A program made the translations under genes and the position numbers. Below are positions 25,388 through 33,943 of a DNA stretch of 64,000 nucleotides, piece after piece. The DNA comes from JBOZRQ01 sp050789255 (lineage in GTDB: Bacteria; Bacillota; Sulfobacillia; Symbiobacteriales; Symbiobacteriaceae), in NCBI GenBank assembly GCA_050789255.1, contig JBOZRQ010000046.1, positions 1 through 64,000 on the forward strand. The letters are read 5' to 3'. The notes beneath the pieces were generated by a model. That model did not search any database, was not told the DNA's origin, and saw nothing but the letters and a program-made list of their open reading frames with translations. The stretch's first letter is position 1. Each line of letters starts with the position of its first letter.

Positions 25388-26356
25388 TTACCGTTTGACC
25401 TGGTTCAGGGGGGCATCGCCATTGGCCACCCGAATCACGTTGGCCATGGCGGCCTTTACCACCCGGCGCTGCGTATCGCGGGTGCCGGCGGCAGCGTGCG
25501 GCGTTAAAATCACGTTCGGCAGGCCATAGAGGGGGTAGCCCGGCTGGGGCGGCTCGGGGTCGTGCACATCAAGCCCGGCGCCGAAGATGCGCCCGGTGCG
25601 CAGCGCCTCGGCCAGGTCAGACACGTTGACCACCGGCCCGCGGGCGGTGTTAATGAGGATCGCCCCCGGCTTCATCAGCTCGATCCGCTCCCGGTTGATC
25701 AGGTGGCGGGTCGAGTCGGAGAGGGGCACGTGCAGGGAGATGATGTCCGAGGTCCGCAGGAGCTGCTCCAGCGGCATGAAGGTGAGCTTCAGGGCCCGCT
25801 CGGTCTCCTCGGGCAGCCGGAAGGCATCATAGTAGGCGACCTCGCAGCCGAAAGCCTGCACCCGGGAGGCGACCTCCCGGCCGATGGAGCCCAGCCCCAC
25901 CAGGCCCACCTGTTTGTCGGCCAGCTCGAAGCACTCGTGCCGGTGCGCCCACATGCGCCACTCCCCGGCCATCGTCGCATTATGGATCGGCACCAGGCGC
26001 CGCTGCAGCGCCATCATCATCAAAATGGCGTGCTCCGCGACCGCAATCGAGTTGGCGCCGGCGGCAATGGCCACCGGAATCCCCATCTCGGCGGCGGCGC
26101 CCAGGTGAATGTTGTCGTAGCCTACGCCCACCTTCTGGATCAGGTGGGCCCGCTTCAGCCGGCGGATCTCCTCGGCCGGAAGCAAGTCGGCCGCTACCAG
26201 CAGGTAGTCGGCCTCCTCCACCGGCGGGACAGGCTCCCCCGGGCCCCTGGTGATCAGGGTGAAGCCCGGGGGGACCTGCGAGTAGAACACGTCGGCCAGA
26301 GCGGGGTTCAGTTCGTCATGAAATACGATGACCCCACGCTCAGCCAAAGTAGCCAC
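25388..26356 (-). CDS. D-isomer-specific 2-hydroxyacid dehydrogenase
   Basis: The 322-residue enzyme has the NAD-binding GLGSIG motif (residues about 150-155) and the catalytic trio Arg in INTARGPVV, Glu in DPEPP and His in TPHAAAGT. It would interconvert a 2-hydroxy acid and a 2-keto acid. Its presence with an unrelated LDH2-type dehydrogenase in the same operon would allow the two stereoisomers of one hydroxy acid to be interconverted through the keto acid, as known for sulfolactate (SlcC with ComC). Substrate not determined. Confidence 0.88.
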   Translation of the reverse strand: MATLAERGVIVFHDELNPALADVFYSQVPPGFTLITRGPGEPVPPVEEADYLLVAADLLPAEEIRRLKRAHLIQKVGVGYDNIHLGAAAEMGIPVAIAAGANSIAVAEHAILMMMALQRRLVPIHNATMAGEWRMWAHRHECFELADKQVGLVGLGSIGREVASRVQAFGCEVAYYDAFRLPEETERALKLTFMPLEQLLRTSDIISLHVPLSDSTRHLINRERIELMKPGAILINTARGPVVNVSDLAEALRTGRIFGAGLDVHDPEPPQPGYPLYGLPNVILTPHAAAGTRDTQRRVVKAAMANVIRVANGDAPLNQVKR

Positions 26357-26362
26357 TCCTTC

Positions 26363-27388
26363 TTACCAGCCGGTGATGGCCTTGATGCGGACCTCTTCGT
26401 CGCCCAGGAACTTCAGGTAGTCCTTGCTGCTCATGAACTGCAGCGGCAGGCCGACCTTCTTCATCTGCTCGACGTGGGCCGGATCCTCAACCGCCTTCTT
26501 GATCGCCTCTTCCAGCTTGGCGACGATTTGCGGGTCGGTGCCCTTCGGCACGGCCACGCCGCGGGCGGAGTAGAAGGACCAGTCAACGCCCTTCTCCTTC
26601 AGGGTCGGGACGTTGGGCATCCAGTCCATGCGCTTGTCGTTCATGATCGCCAGCACCCGCAGGTCGCCGGCGTCGGCCGGGCCCTTCACCTCGCCCACGT
26701 TGGCGAAGTACAGGTCGATGTGGCCGCCCAGCACGTTGGTCAGACCGTCTGCGGCGCCCTGGGTATGGACCACGTTGAAGAGGCCCTGGTTGCCGAGCGC
26801 CTTTCCGATGCCCATCGCGGCGAAGTGGTCGTCGCTGTTGACGCCGGTGGAGGTGGTGGAGAGCTTGCCCGGGTTGGCCTTGGCCGCAGCGAAGACCTCT
26901 TCAATGGTCTTGTAGGGGCTGTCCTTGCGGACGGCGATGGCGCCGGGGTCAAGCACGTGGTTCGCAACGGGGATGAAGTCGCCCAGGCCGAAGGGCTGCT
27001 TCACCTTGGGGTCGAGCCAGCCGACCTGGAAGTTCGGGGTATTGATAAAGCCGATGGTGTAGCCGTCGTTCTTGGCCTTGGCCAGTTCCGCCCAGCCGAC
27101 CCAGCCGCCGCCGCCGGGCTTGTTGACCACGACGATCGACTGGCCGAGGGTCTTCTCCATGGCGGCCGCCAGCATGCGGGCGCCCACGTCGGTGCCGCCG
27201 CCGGCGGCGAAGGAGACGATCATGGTGATGGGCTTCTCGGGGTACTTGATCTTGGGCGCCTCCTGCTTGGCCGGAGCAGCTGCGGGAGTGCTGCCCGAGT
27301 CAGCGGGCTTGGAGGCCTGGCTGGAGCAGCCGGCGATGGAGAGAAGCATGAGACCGGAGGCAAGAGCTGCTGCAAAACGCTTGTTCAA
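26363..27388 (-). CDS. tctC: Tripartite tricarboxylate transporter binding lipoprotein TctC
   Basis: The 341-residue protein has a lipobox SIAGC (Cys21), a Ser/Pro/Ala linker and the Bug/TctC fold: the YPEKPITMIVSFAAGGGTD start (about 50-68), VVNKPGGGGWVG, and a DPGAIAVRKDSPY segment, all family hallmarks. Such proteins bind carboxylates outside the membrane. The ligand is probably the acid metabolised by the operon's enzymes. Confidence 0.93.
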   Translation of the reverse strand: MNKRFAAALASGLMLLSIAGCSSQASKPADSGSTPAAAPAKQEAPKIKYPEKPITMIVSFAAGGGTDVGARMLAAAMEKTLGQSIVVVNKPGGGGWVGWAELAKAKNDGYTIGFINTPNFQVGWLDPKVKQPFGLGDFIPVANHVLDPGAIAVRKDSPYKTIEEVFAAAKANPGKLSTTSTGVNSDDHFAAMGIGKALGNQGLFNVVHTQGAADGLTNVLGGHIDLYFANVGEVKGPADAGDLRVLAIMNDKRMDWMPNVPTLKEKGVDWSFYSARGVAVPKGTDPQIVAKLEEAIKKAVEDPAHVEQMKKVGLPLQFMSSKDYLKFLGDEEVRIKAITGW

Positions 27389-27424
27389 CCTGAATCCCCC
27401 CGTGTGAGTTTGGGATTGCCGGGA

Positions 27425-28501
27425 CTAGGCCGGGAACGGGACGTTTAGGGTAGCGCCAAGCCCGGAGAGCTCAGCGATGACCTCATCGGCCAGGGGAATG
27501 CCGCCGGCGTGCCGGCGCTCGGAGACGGCCGCCTCGATCTCGCCCGGCAGGTAGATGCGCTCCACCCCTTCGGCGCGAGGCACGGCACGGATCTCCCGGA
27601 TCATCTGGTCCATGCGGCGCTTGAACTCGTCAAGCGGGATGAAGAGGTCGGCCCGCATAGCCAGGAAGAAGTGGCCGGCGCCCTGGGGGCGCCCGAACTC
27701 CCGGTACAGGTCGCCAATGTGCGGCCCGAACTGGGCGCCCGTCATGATGCCGGAGAGCATGTCCACCAGGAGGGCCAGGCCGTAGCCCTTGGGGCCGCCC
27801 ACCGGGAGGACCGCGCCGGCCAGCGCCGCCGTGGGGTCCGTGGTGGGGCGCCCCTCGGTGTCGATCGCCCAGCCCTCGGGAATGGCGGTTTTGCCTTCCT
27901 TCTGCGCCAGGATGATCTTGCCGCGGGCGACCACGCTGGTGGCCATGTCGAAGACGATCGGGCTCTCCTCGCCGGCGGGAACGGCTACGGAGAAGGGGTT
28001 GGTGCCGAAATAGGGCTTCTTGCCGCCCCAGGGCGGCATGTTGGCCGGCGCCGAGGTGGCAGCGAAGCCGATCAGCCCCTGCTCGGCGGCCATCTGGGTG
28101 TAGTAGGCCAGGCAGCCGCAGTGGTTGGAGTTCTTTACGCCCACCACGCCAATGCCAGCGTCCTTCGCCTTGGCCATGGCGATCTCCATAGCCCGGGCGG
28201 CCACCACAGGACCGGAGCCGTTGCCGCCGTCCACCAGGGCGAAGGCAGCCGCCTCACGCTCCAGGATCAGGCGGGTCTCCCTGGCGGTCAGGCCGAGCTC
28301 GATCCGCTTCAGGTAGATCCCAAACCGGCTGATGCCGTGGGAGTCGACGCCGCGCAGGTTGGCCTCCACCAGGTGATCTGCGATCAGATGCGCCTCGGAC
28401 TCGGGCAGCCCGGCCGCCTGAAACAGGCGGGTTCCCCAGTCGACCAGCGCCGACGGGCTGAACGTGCGGGCGGTGGCGCTGTACTCAGCCAAGGAACTCA
28501 C
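27425..28501 (-). CDS. Malate/L-lactate dehydrogenase family (LDH2) oxidoreductase
   Basis: The 358-residue protein is of the LDH2/MDG-2 family, a fold unrelated to classical lactate dehydrogenase. Conserved are RGVDSHGISRF (residues about 50-60, active-site His), VKNSNHCG, GTNPFSVAVP and GPKGYGLALLVD. The GTG at 28501 lies inside the upstream RraA-like gene (17-bp overlap) behind AAGGGGTG. Members oxidise or reduce malate, sulfolactate, ureidoglycolate and similar 2-hydroxy acids with NAD(P). Confidence 0.9.
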   Translation of the reverse strand: MSSLAEYSATARTFSPSALVDWGTRLFQAAGLPESEAHLIADHLVEANLRGVDSHGISRFGIYLKRIELGLTARETRLILEREAAAFALVDGGNGSGPVVAARAMEIAMAKAKDAGIGVVGVKNSNHCGCLAYYTQMAAEQGLIGFAATSAPANMPPWGGKKPYFGTNPFSVAVPAGEESPIVFDMATSVVARGKIILAQKEGKTAIPEGWAIDTEGRPTTDPTAALAGAVLPVGGPKGYGLALLVDMLSGIMTGAQFGPHIGDLYREFGRPQGAGHFFLAMRADLFIPLDEFKRRMDQMIREIRAVPRAEGVERIYLPGEIEAAVSERRHAGGIPLADEVIAELSGLGATLNVPFPA

Positions 28502-29168
28502 ACCCCTTGGCCCTCAGGGCCGCATCGACCCAGGTGCGGTCCCACTTGCCATGGGCGATGTCGTCCATGATCTGGGTCTCCTTGTCGTGGTGGGCCTTGG
28601 CGTCACGGATCACCTTGGCGGCCTCCGCCTGTGGGATCACGGCGATGCCGTCCTCGTCGCCCACGATGATGTCTCCCGGATTGACCACCACGCCGCCGCA
28701 GGTGACGGGGAAGCCGATCTCGCCGGGGCCATCCTTGTAGGGGCCGCCAGGGGTGGTGCCCCGGGCGTAGATCGGCAGATCGAGCTGGGCCAGGCCGCCC
28801 GCATCCCGGATCGCGCCATCGATGATGATGCCGGTCACGCCGCGGGTGACGGCGTACTGGGCCATCAGCTCACCGATGATCGACTGCCGCATGTCGCCGC
28901 CGGCGTCCACGACGACTACGTCGCCGGGCTGGGCCATGTCGAGGGCCTTGTGGACCATCAGGTTGTCGCCGCTGCGGCTCTTGACCGTGAGGGCGACGCC
29001 GATGAGCTTCACGCCCGGCTTGCCAAAGGGCTTGATATCAGGGGTCATGCACTGCGCCCGGTTCATGACGTCTCCGAGGTTGGGGGTCGGCAGCTCTGCC
29101 GCCTGCTTGACCAACTCCTCGGGGGGGCGGTCAGCCTGGCTGCGGATCCGGAAACCGACGGTGGACAT
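28485..29168 (-). CDS. RraA-like 4-hydroxy-4-methyl-2-oxoglutarate aldolase family protein
   Basis: The 227-residue protein shows the RraA/HMG aldolase core: LGDVMNR (residues about 30-36), GDNLMVHKAL, GDVVVVDAGGD, and GIIIDGAIRDAGGL, where the Arg-Asp pair holds the metal-enolate in characterised aldolases. Such enzymes cleave 4-carboxy-4-hydroxy-2-oxoacids or decarboxylate oxaloacetate. ATG at 29168 behind AAGGAGGCG; a longer frame lacks such a site. It is the first gene of the operon, about 53 bases after the sigma-54 promoter. Confidence 0.87.
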   Translation of the reverse strand: MSTVGFRIRSQADRPPEELVKQAAELPTPNLGDVMNRAQCMTPDIKPFGKPGVKLIGVALTVKSRSGDNLMVHKALDMAQPGDVVVVDAGGDMRQSIIGELMAQYAVTRGVTGIIIDGAIRDAGGLAQLDLPIYARGTTPGGPYKDGPGEIGFPVTCGGVVVNPGDIIVGDEDGIAVIPQAEAAKVIRDAKAHHDKETQIMDDIAHGKWDRTWVDAALRAKGCEFLG

Positions 29169-29220
29169 TGCGAAGCGCCTCCTTGGGAGATCGTAGGGGT
29201 CTGGGACGCTAATCTCTGAA

Positions 29221-29236
29221 AGCAAGCTCCGTGCCA
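29221..29236 (-). promoter_or_regulatory. Sigma-54 promoter of the TctABC catabolic operon
   Basis: On the minus strand the 16 bases TGGCACGGAGCTTGCT fit the -24/-12 consensus (TGGCAC-N5-TTGCW) at every position, with the GG and GC doublets ten bases apart. It lies about 53 bases upstream of the RraA-like ATG, and the sigma-54 activator gene is immediately upstream. Confidence 0.9.
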
Positions 29237-29280
29237 ACGTCGTGCAAAGACTCGAAATCCGCACCGCTCTAAGAAAAGCA

Positions 29281-29306
29281 GAAACCCACACCGAAGTGTG
29301 GGTTTC
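29281..29306 (-). terminator. Terminator of the sigma-54 activator gene
   Basis: GAAACCCACAC and GTGTGGGTTTC form a perfect stem with a CGAA loop. On the minus strand it follows the activator stop codon and insulates the sigma-54 promoter from read-through. Confidence 0.8.
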
Positions 29307-29325
29307 TCATTTGCCTGAGAATTTC

Positions 29326-31098
29326 TCAGGCGCTGCCGTGATTCTCGTGAGAATTCTCAAGCAGGGCGAGACGACGGTACAGGGTGGCGAGGCTGATTCC
29401 GAGCTCGCCGGCGATCTGTCGCTTCGCCGGCACGCTCTTGCCATAGCGGGCGAGCAGCTCCCGCAGGCGGGCGGCCATCGGGTCGGCGTCCGGGGGCTCC
29501 TCGGTGACCGGAAGGCGCACGCTGGTACGAACGGCGCCGGGCAGGCTTGCCGGGGTGATCACCATGGACTTCTCCAGCGCCACGGCGTGCTCGACCGCAT
29601 TCTCCAGCTCCCGGACGTTGCCGGGCCAGGCGTACCGCTGCAGGAGCTCCATGGCCTGACTGCCCACGGTAATGCCGGGCTTGCCCAGCAGCTGGCCTTG
29701 TTTCTCTACAAAGGCGCTCACCAGCAGGGGGATGTCCTGCTGGCGCTCCCGCAGGGGCGGCAGGTGGACGGGGATCACGTTCAGCCGGTAGAACAGGTCC
29801 TGGCGGAATTCGCTGCGGGCCACCATAGCGGACAGGTCCCGGTTGGTCGCTGCGATGATGCGCACGTCCAGGTCGACCGGGTGGGTGCCGCCCAGGGGCT
29901 CGATCCGCCGCTCCTGGATCACCCGCAGGAGCTTGGCCTGCAGGTGCAGCGGCATGTCGGCGATCTCATCGAGAAAGAGCGTGCCGCCGTTGGAGAGCTC
30001 GAACTTGCCGGGCTTGCCCTTGCGGCGGGCGCCCGAGAAGGCGCCCTCCTCGTAGCCGAACAGCTCGCTCTCCAGCAGGGTGTCCGGAATGGCGGCGCAG
30101 TTGACCGCCCGGAAGGGGCCGCCCCGGCGCGGGCTGGCCGAGTGGATCGCCCGGGCGAAGACCTCCTTGCCCGTGCCGCTCTCGCCGGTCAGAAGCACCG
30201 TGGAGCGGCCCCGGGCCACCTGCCTGGCCAGATCCTTGGCTTCCAGCATGACGCTACTCTCACCGATGATGTCCTCGAACTGGAGCGCCGGGCCGCCTGC
30301 GGCAGAGACATCAGCAGCAAGCTTGAGCACTTGCGCGGCGTCCTTGAGCCAGGCTACGGCGCCGGTGATCTGGTCACACACCAGGATCGGCCGGGCGCTA
30401 ACGAACAGGTGGACCCGGGGGGACCCCTCCAGCACGACCTCCTCATCTTGCAGGCGCGTTCCGGTTCGGATCACGTTGGCCAGCAGTTTGCGCATCGGCT
30501 CCCGCAGCGCTAACGGCTCCTGGGCCCGCACCCGCAGCAGCCGGTTGGCCGCAGCGTTCCGGTGCGTGACCCGCAGGTCGCAGTCAACCGCCACGACGCC
30601 TTCGTGGATCGCATCAATAATCGCTTCTCGTTCGCTAGCCAGGTGCTGCAAGTGGCGGGCATGCTCGCGCTCGGCGGCCTTGGCCGCCAGGAGCTCGCTC
30701 ATGCCGTCCAGGAACTGGAGCAGGGAGTCGTGGTTCCGGCGCAGGTTGTCCCGCTGCGCCTCGGTCACCGCCACCAGGCCGAAGGCTCCGATCAGCTCCC
30801 CGTGGGCCCGAATGGGCACCGCCAGGGTCGCCTTCTCGTTGCAGGTAAACCGGGTGGGGCACCGCTTGCAGACTGGTTCCTTGGTGGGATTGTACACGGC
30901 AATGGTGGCGCCCTGGGAAATGACCTGGGGGAGCAGGAAACCTTCGTCCATGATGGTGCCGAGCCGGTTCTCCCAACGGTCGGTACCGGCGATACGGCGC
31001 CGGTGCCGGTCGGCGATCAGTACGGGCAGATCGACGACGGCGGTAATGGCTCTGACAACGGCCTGGGTGAAGTCCTGGATCTCAGCCAGTTCAACCAT
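29326..31098 (-). CDS. Sigma-54-dependent activator (GAF-PAS-AAA+-HTH)
   Basis: The 590-residue regulator reads: N-terminal GAF-like sensor (about 1-125) with the cysteine cluster CKRCPTRFTC, PAS domain (about 145-250), AAA+ domain (about 275-510) with Walker A GESGTGKE, GAFSGA in place of GAFTGA in the loop that touches sigma-54, and LFLDEIADMP, then a Fis-type helix-turn-helix at the C-terminus. It presumably senses the acid or its metabolite and opens the promoter at 29221-29236. I chose the ATG at 31098; an upstream frame of 26 residues has no better ribosome-binding site. Confidence 0.92.
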   Translation of the reverse strand: MVELAEIQDFTQAVVRAITAVVDLPVLIADRHRRRIAGTDRWENRLGTIMDEGFLLPQVISQGATIAVYNPTKEPVCKRCPTRFTCNEKATLAVPIRAHGELIGAFGLVAVTEAQRDNLRRNHDSLLQFLDGMSELLAAKAAEREHARHLQHLASEREAIIDAIHEGVVAVDCDLRVTHRNAAANRLLRVRAQEPLALREPMRKLLANVIRTGTRLQDEEVVLEGSPRVHLFVSARPILVCDQITGAVAWLKDAAQVLKLAADVSAAGGPALQFEDIIGESSVMLEAKDLARQVARGRSTVLLTGESGTGKEVFARAIHSASPRRGGPFRAVNCAAIPDTLLESELFGYEEGAFSGARRKGKPGKFELSNGGTLFLDEIADMPLHLQAKLLRVIQERRIEPLGGTHPVDLDVRIIAATNRDLSAMVARSEFRQDLFYRLNVIPVHLPPLRERQQDIPLLVSAFVEKQGQLLGKPGITVGSQAMELLQRYAWPGNVRELENAVEHAVALEKSMVITPASLPGAVRTSVRLPVTEEPPDADPMAARLRELLARYGKSVPAKRQIAGELGISLATLYRRLALLENSHENHGSA

Positions 31099-31228
31099 GC
31101 AGTTCCTACCTACCCATGTGAAGTTACTGAAATGGTTCTCTTCTGGCAGGGCGATCCCTTGGCACCTTCGGCTCATTAGCGAGGGCGACTAAGTGGGCGG
31201 CGGCCTCGCTGGGGTGAACAGGGCGGAT

Positions 31229-32014
31229 CTAGTCGCTGAGGAAGGGCACGACCAGGGACGCCAGCTCCTTCGGGTTCTCCATATGCAGGGCATGGCCGCC
31301 GTCGAGCTCCGCCACCTGGATGGGGGCGTGCGCCCTCAGTCGGGCAGCAGTTTCGTCGGATATGTAAGGACTGCGCAGCCCGCGGACCACCAGCGTGGGG
31401 CGCCGAATCTGACCGACGACCCCCCACAGATCCTGTGAGCTGGTCTGAGCGGCAATGGCCACCATTGCCGGGAAGTTGATGGCGAATTGCCAAACCCCGT
31501 TGGCGCTCTGCTGGAGGTTGCTGGCGAGAAAGCCTGTCCCGGCCTGCGCCATCCACGCTTCCGCATCCTCCCGTGATGGGAAGGAGGCAGGGACGAGCTG
31601 CGACAGGGATTGCCATGTGGTCAGGGAGCCGGGGCTCGGGTCGGCGCCCATATCGATCACGACGAGGCGGTCTACCCGCTCAGGGTGCCAGGCAGAAAGG
31701 GCATAGCCAATCCGGCCGCCCATTGACTGGGCCATCACGTGCGCACGGCCGACCCCAAAGGCGTCCAGGACGGCAATTGCGTCTGCGGTCAGCGTGCGCA
31801 GGTCGTAGGGTCCGTCGGGCGGCCCGTCGCTGCGTCCGTGGCCCCGTACATCCATCGCCAACACTCGGAAGTGCGGGTCCAGCAGGGGCGCCGCCTGCCG
31901 CCAATTCTCACTGCTGTGGCCGGCCCCATGGATGAGCAGCAGGGTTGGACCAGCGCCGCCGAAGTCGCGAACGAAGATCTTGGCGCCTCCGGCGCCGGGC
32001 ACGAACTGGTTCAT
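31229..32014 (-). CDS. Alpha/beta hydrolase
   Basis: The 261-residue enzyme shows the alpha/beta-hydrolase fold: LLLIHGAGHSS (oxyanion hole, residues about 25-35), DVRGHGRSDGP, the nucleophile elbow AQSMGG (Ser near 95) and the catalytic His in DGGHAL near 242. The acid residue is probably Asp in the strand before RGLRSPY or slightly later. No signal peptide. ATG at 32014 behind AAAGGGGGA. The substrate is unknown; it may be co-transcribed with the activator gene downstream but a 130-bp gap separates them. Confidence 0.85.
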   Translation of the reverse strand: MNQFVPGAGGAKIFVRDFGGAGPTLLLIHGAGHSSENWRQAAPLLDPHFRVLAMDVRGHGRSDGPPDGPYDLRTLTADAIAVLDAFGVGRAHVMAQSMGGRIGYALSAWHPERVDRLVVIDMGADPSPGSLTTWQSLSQLVPASFPSREDAEAWMAQAGTGFLASNLQQSANGVWQFAINFPAMVAIAAQTSSQDLWGVVGQIRRPTLVVRGLRSPYISDETAARLRAHAPIQVAELDGGHALHMENPKELASLVVPFLSD

Positions 32015-32140
32015 AAAATTATGTCCCCCTTTATGAGTAAGGACGCAGACCATTTCTAATTCGATACTAGAAGGAACTGGGCGGGCGAAACGCTAACTCT
32101 GGGGGTGGCTCCAAAGCACAGGAAAGGGGTGTCGTTTCCC

Positions 32141-33121
32141 ATGCAATACACCTACTTGGGCCGGTCGGGGCTTAAGGTCAGCAAGCTCTGTCTCGGCACA
32201 ATGAACTTCGGCCCGGAAACCAGCGAGCAGGAGGCGTTCCAGATCATGGACGCCGCCTTGGATGCGGGGATCAACTTCTTCGATACCGCCAACGTTTACG
32301 GCGGTCAGGGGCACCGCGGCCGCACCGAGGAGATCATCGGCCGCTGGTTCGCCCAGGGCGGCGGGCGCCGGGAGCAGGTCGTCCTGGCCACCAAGGTCTA
32401 CGGCTTCCGCAACGATCCCCTCGACGGGCCCAACGATGCCAGCGGGCTGTCGGCCTACAAGATCCGCCGCCACCTGGAAGGCTCGCTGCGGCGCCTGCAG
32501 ACCGACCACATCGAGCTGTATCAGATGCACCACGTCGACCGGAACGTCACCTGGGATGAGATCTGGGAGGCCTTCCAGGTCGCCGTCTACCAGGGCAAGG
32601 TCGGCTACGTGGGCTCCAGCAACTTCGCTGGCTGGCACCTCATGCAGGCGCAGGCCGAGGCCAAGCAGCGCCACTTCCTGGGCCTGGTCTCCGAGCAGCA
32701 CAAGTACAGCCTCCTCTGCCGGCTCCCCGAGCTCGAGGTTCTGCCGGCCGCCCAGCACCTGGGCATCGGCATCATCGCTTGGAGCCCGCTGGACGGCGGC
32801 CTGCTGGGCGGCAACGCCCTGAACCCCGCTGCCTCCGCCCGGTCCAGCCGGAACCCGGAGCGGGTCGAGCGGCACCGGGCCCAGCTCGAGGCCTTCGCTG
32901 CCCTCTGCCGGGAGCTCGGCGAGAGCGAGGCCAACGTGGCCCTCGCCTGGACCCTCAAGCACCCGGCCATGACCGCCCCCATCATCGGGCCCCGGACCCT
33001 GGCCCAGCTCCAGGACACCCTCCGGGCCACCGAGATCAACCTCGACGACGCCACCATGGCCCGCCTGAACGAGATCTTCCCGGGCCCGGGCAAGCCGGCG
33101 CCGGAAGCCTACTCCTGGTAA
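32141..33121 (+). CDS. Aldo/keto reductase
   Basis: The 326-residue NADPH-dependent oxidoreductase has the catalytic tetrad Asp and Tyr in FFDTANVYGG (residues about 46-55), Lys in LATKVYG (about 85) and His in YQMHHVD (about 128), plus the C-terminal IIGPRTLAQLQDTL that holds the cofactor phosphate. It resembles the YghZ/potassium-channel beta-subunit branch. The ATG at 32141 follows GGAAAGGGG. Divergent from the hydrolase; the gap of 126 bp between them holds promoters for both. Confidence 0.9.
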   Translation: MQYTYLGRSGLKVSKLCLGTMNFGPETSEQEAFQIMDAALDAGINFFDTANVYGGQGHRGRTEEIIGRWFAQGGGRREQVVLATKVYGFRNDPLDGPNDASGLSAYKIRRHLEGSLRRLQTDHIELYQMHHVDRNVTWDEIWEAFQVAVYQGKVGYVGSSNFAGWHLMQAQAEAKQRHFLGLVSEQHKYSLLCRLPELEVLPAAQHLGIGIIAWSPLDGGLLGGNALNPAASARSSRNPERVERHRAQLEAFAALCRELGESEANVALAWTLKHPAMTAPIIGPRTLAQLQDTLRATEINLDDATMARLNEIFPGPGKPAPEAYSW

Positions 33122-33126
33122 GCACT

Positions 33127-33164
33127 GACACGAGGCCGCCCCTTCAGTGGGGCGGCCTCGTGTC
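33127..33164. terminator. Bidirectional terminator overlapping the next gene's end
   Basis: GACACGAGGCCGCCCC pairs with GGGGCGGCCTCGTGTC over 16 bp. The stop codon and last codons of the minus-strand gene at 33144 lie inside the hairpin. Confidence 0.8.
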
Positions 33165-33938
33165 GTCTTCCCAAGGCAGCAACTGCTGAGCGAGCCACCC
33201 GCTGAATTCTTCTTCTGACACGGCGTCCTGTCGGTGGTGCCATTCATTCCAGCGACGATCGATCATGTCCAGCCAGTCCCTGGCAAGCTCTCGGATCGCA
33301 GGGTGAGCGCGGAGGTACCAGGCCGCCCGCAAACACTCTGTCGCCATGCCGTTGAGTTCCGAAAGGCTGCACCTGCCGGTCAAGTACCGCCTCCCCGCCT
33401 CGATCAGGCGCTTGACCTCGTCTACCTGGAAAACCACACACCCCTGCCTTGGCACCCGAAGAAGCTTTTCCATCTTGCGCCTGGCTTTCTCGGCGAGGGA
33501 CGGTTCTGCGTCGCGGTAGCGCCACCACCAGGGCGGAGATTCCAGGGACTCCATGTAGGAGACGGCTTCGACCCAGGACCTCATCCCGAGCACTTCGACA
33601 AAGTACCTTGGCGACGGTTCAAGCAGGTATCCGACCTGCATCCACTCAAAGTGCTCGGCTTCGGTGGTGATGATCTGTTCCTGCTCGCCGAAGATGACGC
33701 GATGTGCTGCGTGGGCAGCGAAGAACTCTCTCAGGGAAGGGAAGACCTCCCGAGTTAGCCACGCCGAATTCCCATCATCAGGCGGACTCCAGAAGTTCGT
33801 GGCGGCCAGCACGGCCTCGATATTCACAGCTTGGCCTCGGGCGACAAGTTGGGTCGCTTCGAGTTGCCAGTAAGCCCATCTGTACCCGGCATCCACATAG
33901 ATGCGGCAGTCTGTGCAGGCAAAGTAGAGATTGTTCAT
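33144..33938 (-). CDS. Hypothetical protein with CxxC motif
   Basis: The 264-residue soluble protein starts NNLYFACTDCRIYVDAGYRW: a CxxC pair at residues about 8-11 followed by a GYRWAYW aromatic motif, perhaps a small metal-binding or redox site. The rest is helical and Trp/Arg rich. I do not recognise the family. The ATG at 33938 lies five bases after the stop of the DUF6348-like gene, so it is the last gene of a three-gene operon. A polymorphic-toxin or immunity context is possible but unsupported. Confidence 0.6.
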   Translation of the reverse strand: MNNLYFACTDCRIYVDAGYRWAYWQLEATQLVARGQAVNIEAVLAATNFWSPPDDGNSAWLTREVFPSLREFFAAHAAHRVIFGEQEQIITTEAEHFEWMQVGYLLEPSPRYFVEVLGMRSWVEAVSYMESLESPPWWWRYRDAEPSLAEKARRKMEKLLRVPRQGCVVFQVDEVKRLIEAGRRYLTGRCSLSELNGMATECLRAAWYLRAHPAIRELARDWLDMIDRRWNEWHHRQDAVSEEEFSGWLAQQLLPWEDDTRPPH

Positions 33939-33943
33939 TCCTC

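Noticed and set aside
25562..27448. Plus-strand frame of 628 codons opposite the dehydrogenase and TctC genes
   Set aside because: Same reason: low-complexity composition, spans two well-supported minus-strand genes.
31145..31165. TGGCAGGGCGATCC on the plus strand as a possible sigma-54 promoter
   Set aside because: The -12 element TTGC is absent at the right spacing, and no plus-strand gene follows.
32093..33247. Minus-strand frame of 384 codons opposite the aldo/keto reductase
   Set aside because: The plus-strand frame has the full catalytic tetrad; the minus frame has none and crosses a terminator hairpin.
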